From: Scleropages formosus
Taxonomy: Eukaryota; Chordata; Actinopteri; Osteoglossiformes; Osteoglossidae
Assembly: GCF_900964775.1 (NCBI RefSeq)
Contig: NC_041808.1
Span: forward strand, 6,406,595 to 6,470,594
Reading direction: 5' to 3'
DNA length: 64,000 bases
In this document: positions 60,479 through 64,000 of the stretch, piece after piece
Numbering within the stretch: the stretch's first letter is position 1
How the letters are laid out: the number at the start of each line of letters is the position of its first letter
The notes under the pieces: model-generated
What the model saw: only the letters and a program-made list of their open reading frames with translations
What the model was told of the DNA's origin: nothing
The model's database searches: none
Program-made: the position numbers and the translations under genes

Positions 60479-60832
60479 AATGCTGCTTGGAAGTATGTGA
60501 ACCCTATAGGAATGGTCATTATTCTTGTATATAATATTAAAATTAACCCATAATATCAAAATATTAAATCTTAAAATAAACTTATAACATGAAAAATGAT
60601 TATGATTTACACACCTGATTCTACTTAGCTACTTGTTTAACCAATACAACTTGGGGTTCACCTGCACTACTTCTGTATTTCTATTATACACATGATTTTC
60701 TCTGAACCAACAAATGGAATTAGTAATTACACACCTATTATGCCAGATGAGAAAGAGTGGTTTTGATTACATTATGGTTTTGTAGTAAAACGAAGGGGCA
60801 CAAGATTTTCACATACTTTCAAACAGCACTAT
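60479..60832. mobile_element. MITE with inverted ends
   Basis: The left end 'aatgctgcttggaagtatgtgaacccta' pairs with the reverse complement of 'ttttcacatactttcaaacagcactata' at the right. The interior is AT-rich and non-coding. One end of the same family appears alone at about 31335-31365 (gggtttgcatactttcaaacaggactg). The unit is followed by a family B SINE end at about 60890-61005. Confidence 0.65.
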
Positions 60833-61245
60833 ATATTTCAATGTATGATCTTCATACTTATAGCAAGCAGACAAAATGAAAATTGTAAATGTCTGCAATG
60901 AGCTGGTATCTCGTTAGAGGTCTACAGTCCAGTATGCTTCCAGAATAGACTCCAATCTGCTGCCACCCTGCCTTAGGATAAGTGGTTCTGATAGTGAGTG
61001 AGAAAAGTCCAAAGTAAACTTGAAAATTTTGTATGTTTAAAAAGTATTATTACCCAGGACAGGAGGATTTCAGTTTGATTTAAGTCTGAAATGTTTTGGC
61101 ATTATGATACCCTGCTGTCCTAAATAGTGTGGAAGTGAAACTCCACCGGTAATCTGGTCTTCCTTTGTTGTCTGGTGTGATGTGTTAATTAGAGGTTAAC
61201 AGGGGTATGTGACTCATAAAAGCATCACCTGTGTATGTTGGGTTG

Positions 61246-63667
61246 TTATGAAGAACAAGTGTCTCCCAGTGAAACACCGCTCAGCAGATTCTCAATCATC
61301 TGAAATAAAATCAGAAAGAGGCTGGATAACAGTATTATTTTCATTACATAAGAAATTGTCAGGAATAATAAGTTCACCTGCATTGAAAGCATGGTACAGA
61401 GGTTTCATAGTAGTTAGGTAAGAAGACAGAAAATAGATTACCGTCTGTATCAGCTGAGGATCTTTGGGATTCAGCTGTAGACCTTTGCTAGTCACATGAA
61501 CCCTCAAGAACACCTTATATGCTGCAGTAAACATATTGAAAAAGAATTCACATGTGTGGTCTGAATCTTGATTCAAACATTATTTGCACATGATAATATA
61601 TGATTGTTCCCTTGAACATCAAGCTCATCTGCTAAATTGTGCACTGATTTAATGGAAAACTACTTATAACCCTCCTTTTGGTTTAAGTCAACATTTCCTT
61701 CATCTTCATGACACTGGAGGAAATTCTTAATTTCATAAAAGCCTATGAAGTGTAAAAAGAAATTTAATTATTGTGTCTTTTAGGTAAAAATGTTACCTTT
61801 GACACAGCTGCCATCTGTCTGAAACACCCAGCGACCATTGACATTGACATTTTTGCTGAAAGTCAACCCTGCGATTGAAGTAGAGCTCAATATATTGTAG
61901 TGGTGTGCTGAATCTGCTGTGTTATAGCCAGCCTGAACATAAGACAGACAGAAAGACAAACCGTTTAGATATTTTATGGACTAAAATCATTAAGACTGAT
62001 CAAAAATGTGGCATAAATTTGCTAATAATGTTACAAAAATTTAAGTGTAAATATCATGCTTACCTCTGCATATGAAATTACATCTGAGATCCGACCATAG
62101 TTGAACAGTACAAAGGACAGATCCCCATTTGAGACCAGAACCACCTGGAAGGAGGTTTCCTAAAAGAGATGTATATGTTTGGGTACTGGAATTTGTTCTG
62201 GAATTCCTCATTAACAAAATCATTGTAAAGAATAATGCTTGAACATCGCTGAGGGTAGCTGGTCCATTTCTGGGACTGGAATTAAGAACCTTATGAACAG
62301 AATTTCAAATTCATCAAAAATTTTTGTTTTCCTCTATGTTTATATCCATTAATGTGCACATTTATCGATATAAAGCACACCAAAAAGATTACAGAACAGG
62401 TCATATTTTTCTGTTGAAGAGTATAGAATATAACCAGCTCATTTCTGGGACTGAAATAGTAACCAGAAGCTGAGAAGTCTTAAGACTTTGTTTGAATATA
62501 AATATCATAAAAAGATTTCTTTCTTGATTCTTTACTCAGGACTCTCAATCTTCTTTTAATCTGAAGCAACGACAGATTTCTTTGCTATTTCAAGGTGCAG
62601 TGCCAAGGAGTAGCGTTTTTACCGTGTCCATGTTGTAGAAGGCCACACTGTCCCATGTGGCAATGAAGACCCAGGTAGCAGTGAAGTTCAGCTGAGGAAA
62701 GTACTGGTTTATGTCACTTGTGGCCCGTTGGAGATCACTGCCACTGGTCACTTGACGGTAAGAGATGATGCCACTTTTTGTGGTGTTCCAGTTACTCCAT
62801 AAAGGAGCAATGACATCATAGCCAGACTGAAACATTGAAGAGTATGGACTGCTCACTGGTTGATCAAAGGTCAGGAAACCATTGTTGTTCACCTGAAATA
62901 AAAGAACAAATAAACGGGTGATGCTCTTAAATGTGCGGTAATATATATCTGTGCACCGTGTGAAGTAAGAAAAGAAGTACAAATGTACTTGAAAGTCTCA
63001 AGTACAATTGCTTGAGACTTTCATGTCTGCAGTTATGTCTCCATCTCTTCATGTAATGCATAAATTGTTGTACTTTTGCTGAGATGTATGTCGCTTTGGA
63101 CAAAAGCGTCTGCTAAATGAATACATGTAAATGTAAATGTAATACAAAGAACATGGAGCGAAGAGACACGCTGAGTGTGTTCTCGTAAGGAAAACTGAAT
63201 TAGTGCAGAACTCAGAACCCTTTAATACCAGTATTCAGCATATTGGAATGGGTTGTGGTTTGGTGCTGAACATGAAACAACAGCACGACGCAATAACAAT
63301 ATACTGGACAATTACCATGTCAAGTAATAGATAAGACAACAACACGATGGCAAACTGAAGTACTACATTACCTGTTAAAGCTATTAAAAAAAAATCGGAA
63401 GAAAGCGAGAATGCGGAGAAAAAAATTTTTTAAGGAAAGTTTGAAATAAGTTCTAATGTAGTGTTCTTGTGGGGGTGCGGTGGCGCAGTGGGTTGGACCG
63501 CGGTCCTGCTCTCCGGTGGGTCTGGGGTTCGAGTCCCGCTTGGGGTGCCTTGTGACGGACTGGCGTCCCGTGCTGGGTGTGTCCCCTTCCCCCTCCGGCC
63601 TTACGCCCTGTGTTACCGGGTTGGCTCCGGTTCCCCGTAACCCCGTAAGGGACAAGCGGTTCTGAAA

Positions 63668-63709
<42 letters not shown>

Positions 63710-63870
63710 TGTTCTTGTTATGAAACGTGTTATGCCACTTACATAAAGTTGGTTGTATGGTTTTCCAAAGTATGGAAACATATTAATTAAGGGGATAGCA
63801 GAGGAACTTCCGTCATCCACACTTGGGTTCACTGTGTCTCCATTACTGGGCCCATATGGGTAGAAATTTT
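61246..63870 (-). CDS. Nidogen-domain (NIDO) secreted protein, 5'-incomplete, tectorin-like
   Basis: Six phase-consistent exons on the minus strand: 63743-63870, 62623-62892, 62064-62159, 61797-61932, 61442-61521 and 61246-61299. The first begins in mid-codon after an acceptor (gtcttag), so a signal-peptide exon must lie beyond the window. Readable order: FYPYGPSNGDTVNPSVDDGS, then VNNNGFLTF, YDVIAPLWSNWNT, TATWVFIATWDSVAFYN, FQVVLVSNGDLSFVLFNYG, AGYNTADSAHHYNIL and NGRWVFQTDGSCVK. This is the NIDO fold as in alpha-tectorin, nidogen and SNED1, an extracellular module. After it come only about 45 residues (LRVHVTSKGLQLNP ... LLSGVSLGDTCSS) and a stop, so unlike tectorin no VWD or ZP domain follows in this reading. 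An alternative downstream exon set cannot be ruled out. No paralogue name can be assigned. Confidence 0.8.
63070..63145 (+). repeat. L2-type 3' tail fragment in a NIDO gene intron
   Basis: 'tgctgagatgtatgtcgctttggacaaaagcgtctgctaaatgaatacatgtaaatgtaaatgtaa' is the standard fish L2/SINE tail. Confidence 0.7.
63471..63704 (+). repeat. (TG)n-tailed SINE, family A, with 14-bp target duplication
   Basis: Complete head, body and a long (tg)n tail. The word tgtagtgttcttgt flanks it at 63457-63470 and 63705-63718. It lies in the intron between the two first visible NIDO exons, ending about 40 bp before the donor side of exon 63743-63870, antisense to the gene. Confidence 0.95.
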
Positions 63871-64000
63871 CTAAGACAAATGAGAGAAAAGTAAAAATCT
63901 CAGACTGCAATGGACTTGTGTCCCATCCATTTACTCAAAGTTCCAACTCAGGTTAGTTTTTAGGACACAACGCTAACTTATCCAATAAAATAAACTGCAT

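Noticed and set aside
1-64000. CRISPR array, prokaryotic operon, or a new multi-gene defence-like system
   Set aside because: Intron-rich vertebrate genes with independent functions; the repeats are transposons, SINEs and simple repeats. No spaced direct-repeat array with unique spacers and no gene cluster of related function.

Overview
This is vertebrate, almost certainly teleost, genomic DNA. The genes are split into many exons with GT-AG introns. The intergenic space is packed with fish-type repeats: tRNA-derived SINEs with (TG)n tails, L2-type tails, Tc1-like remnants and RTE-type LINEs. The dominant (TG)n-tailed SINE makes me suspect an osteoglossomorph (arowana-like) fish, but that is a memory-based inference and I could not test it. 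Every gene here belongs to a recognisable vertebrate family.

Layout. 534-6779 (+): a complete five-exon vertebrate-ancient (VA) opsin of 384 aa, with a TATA-like box upstream. 6780-20820: a gene-poor stretch with SINEs, Tc1-like scraps, a solo-LTR-like fossil, a perfect 48-bp inverted repeat and an 11-bp-based minisatellite. 20821-26624 (+): a complete nine-exon GABA-A receptor subunit of the pi/zeta type (457 aa). 30606-about 36892 (-): a CCCH zinc-finger gene of the ZC3H8/ZC3H6 type, whose seven 3' exons are firm and 5' exons tentative. Its likely CpG-rich promoter lies near 36.75-37.3 kb. 39738-40421 (+): a PRR18 homologue in one coding exon. 42945-51952 (+): a four-exon PLA2G12B (204 aa) whose last intron carries a full-length RTE-type LINE with a 12-bp target duplication. 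52.4-57.8 kb: a repeat nest of two more RTE copies in opposite orientations and LTR-like fossils. 61246-63870 (-): the 3' part of a nidogen-domain (NIDO) gene whose 5' end lies beyond the window.

The genes do not form a pathway. They cover a deep-brain photopigment, a ligand-gated chloride channel subunit, an RNA-binding nuclear protein, a protein of unknown function, an ER lipoprotein factor and an extracellular matrix-like protein. The set looks like an ordinary syntenic block. I did not find a new molecular system. The points most worth a second look are the canonical KDEL terminus on the catalytically dead PLA2G12B, possible intron-retention control of the opsin C-terminus, the perfect 48-bp palindrome, the nested repeat stratigraphy, and several DNA-structure-prone tracts (polypurine, G26, minisatellite).
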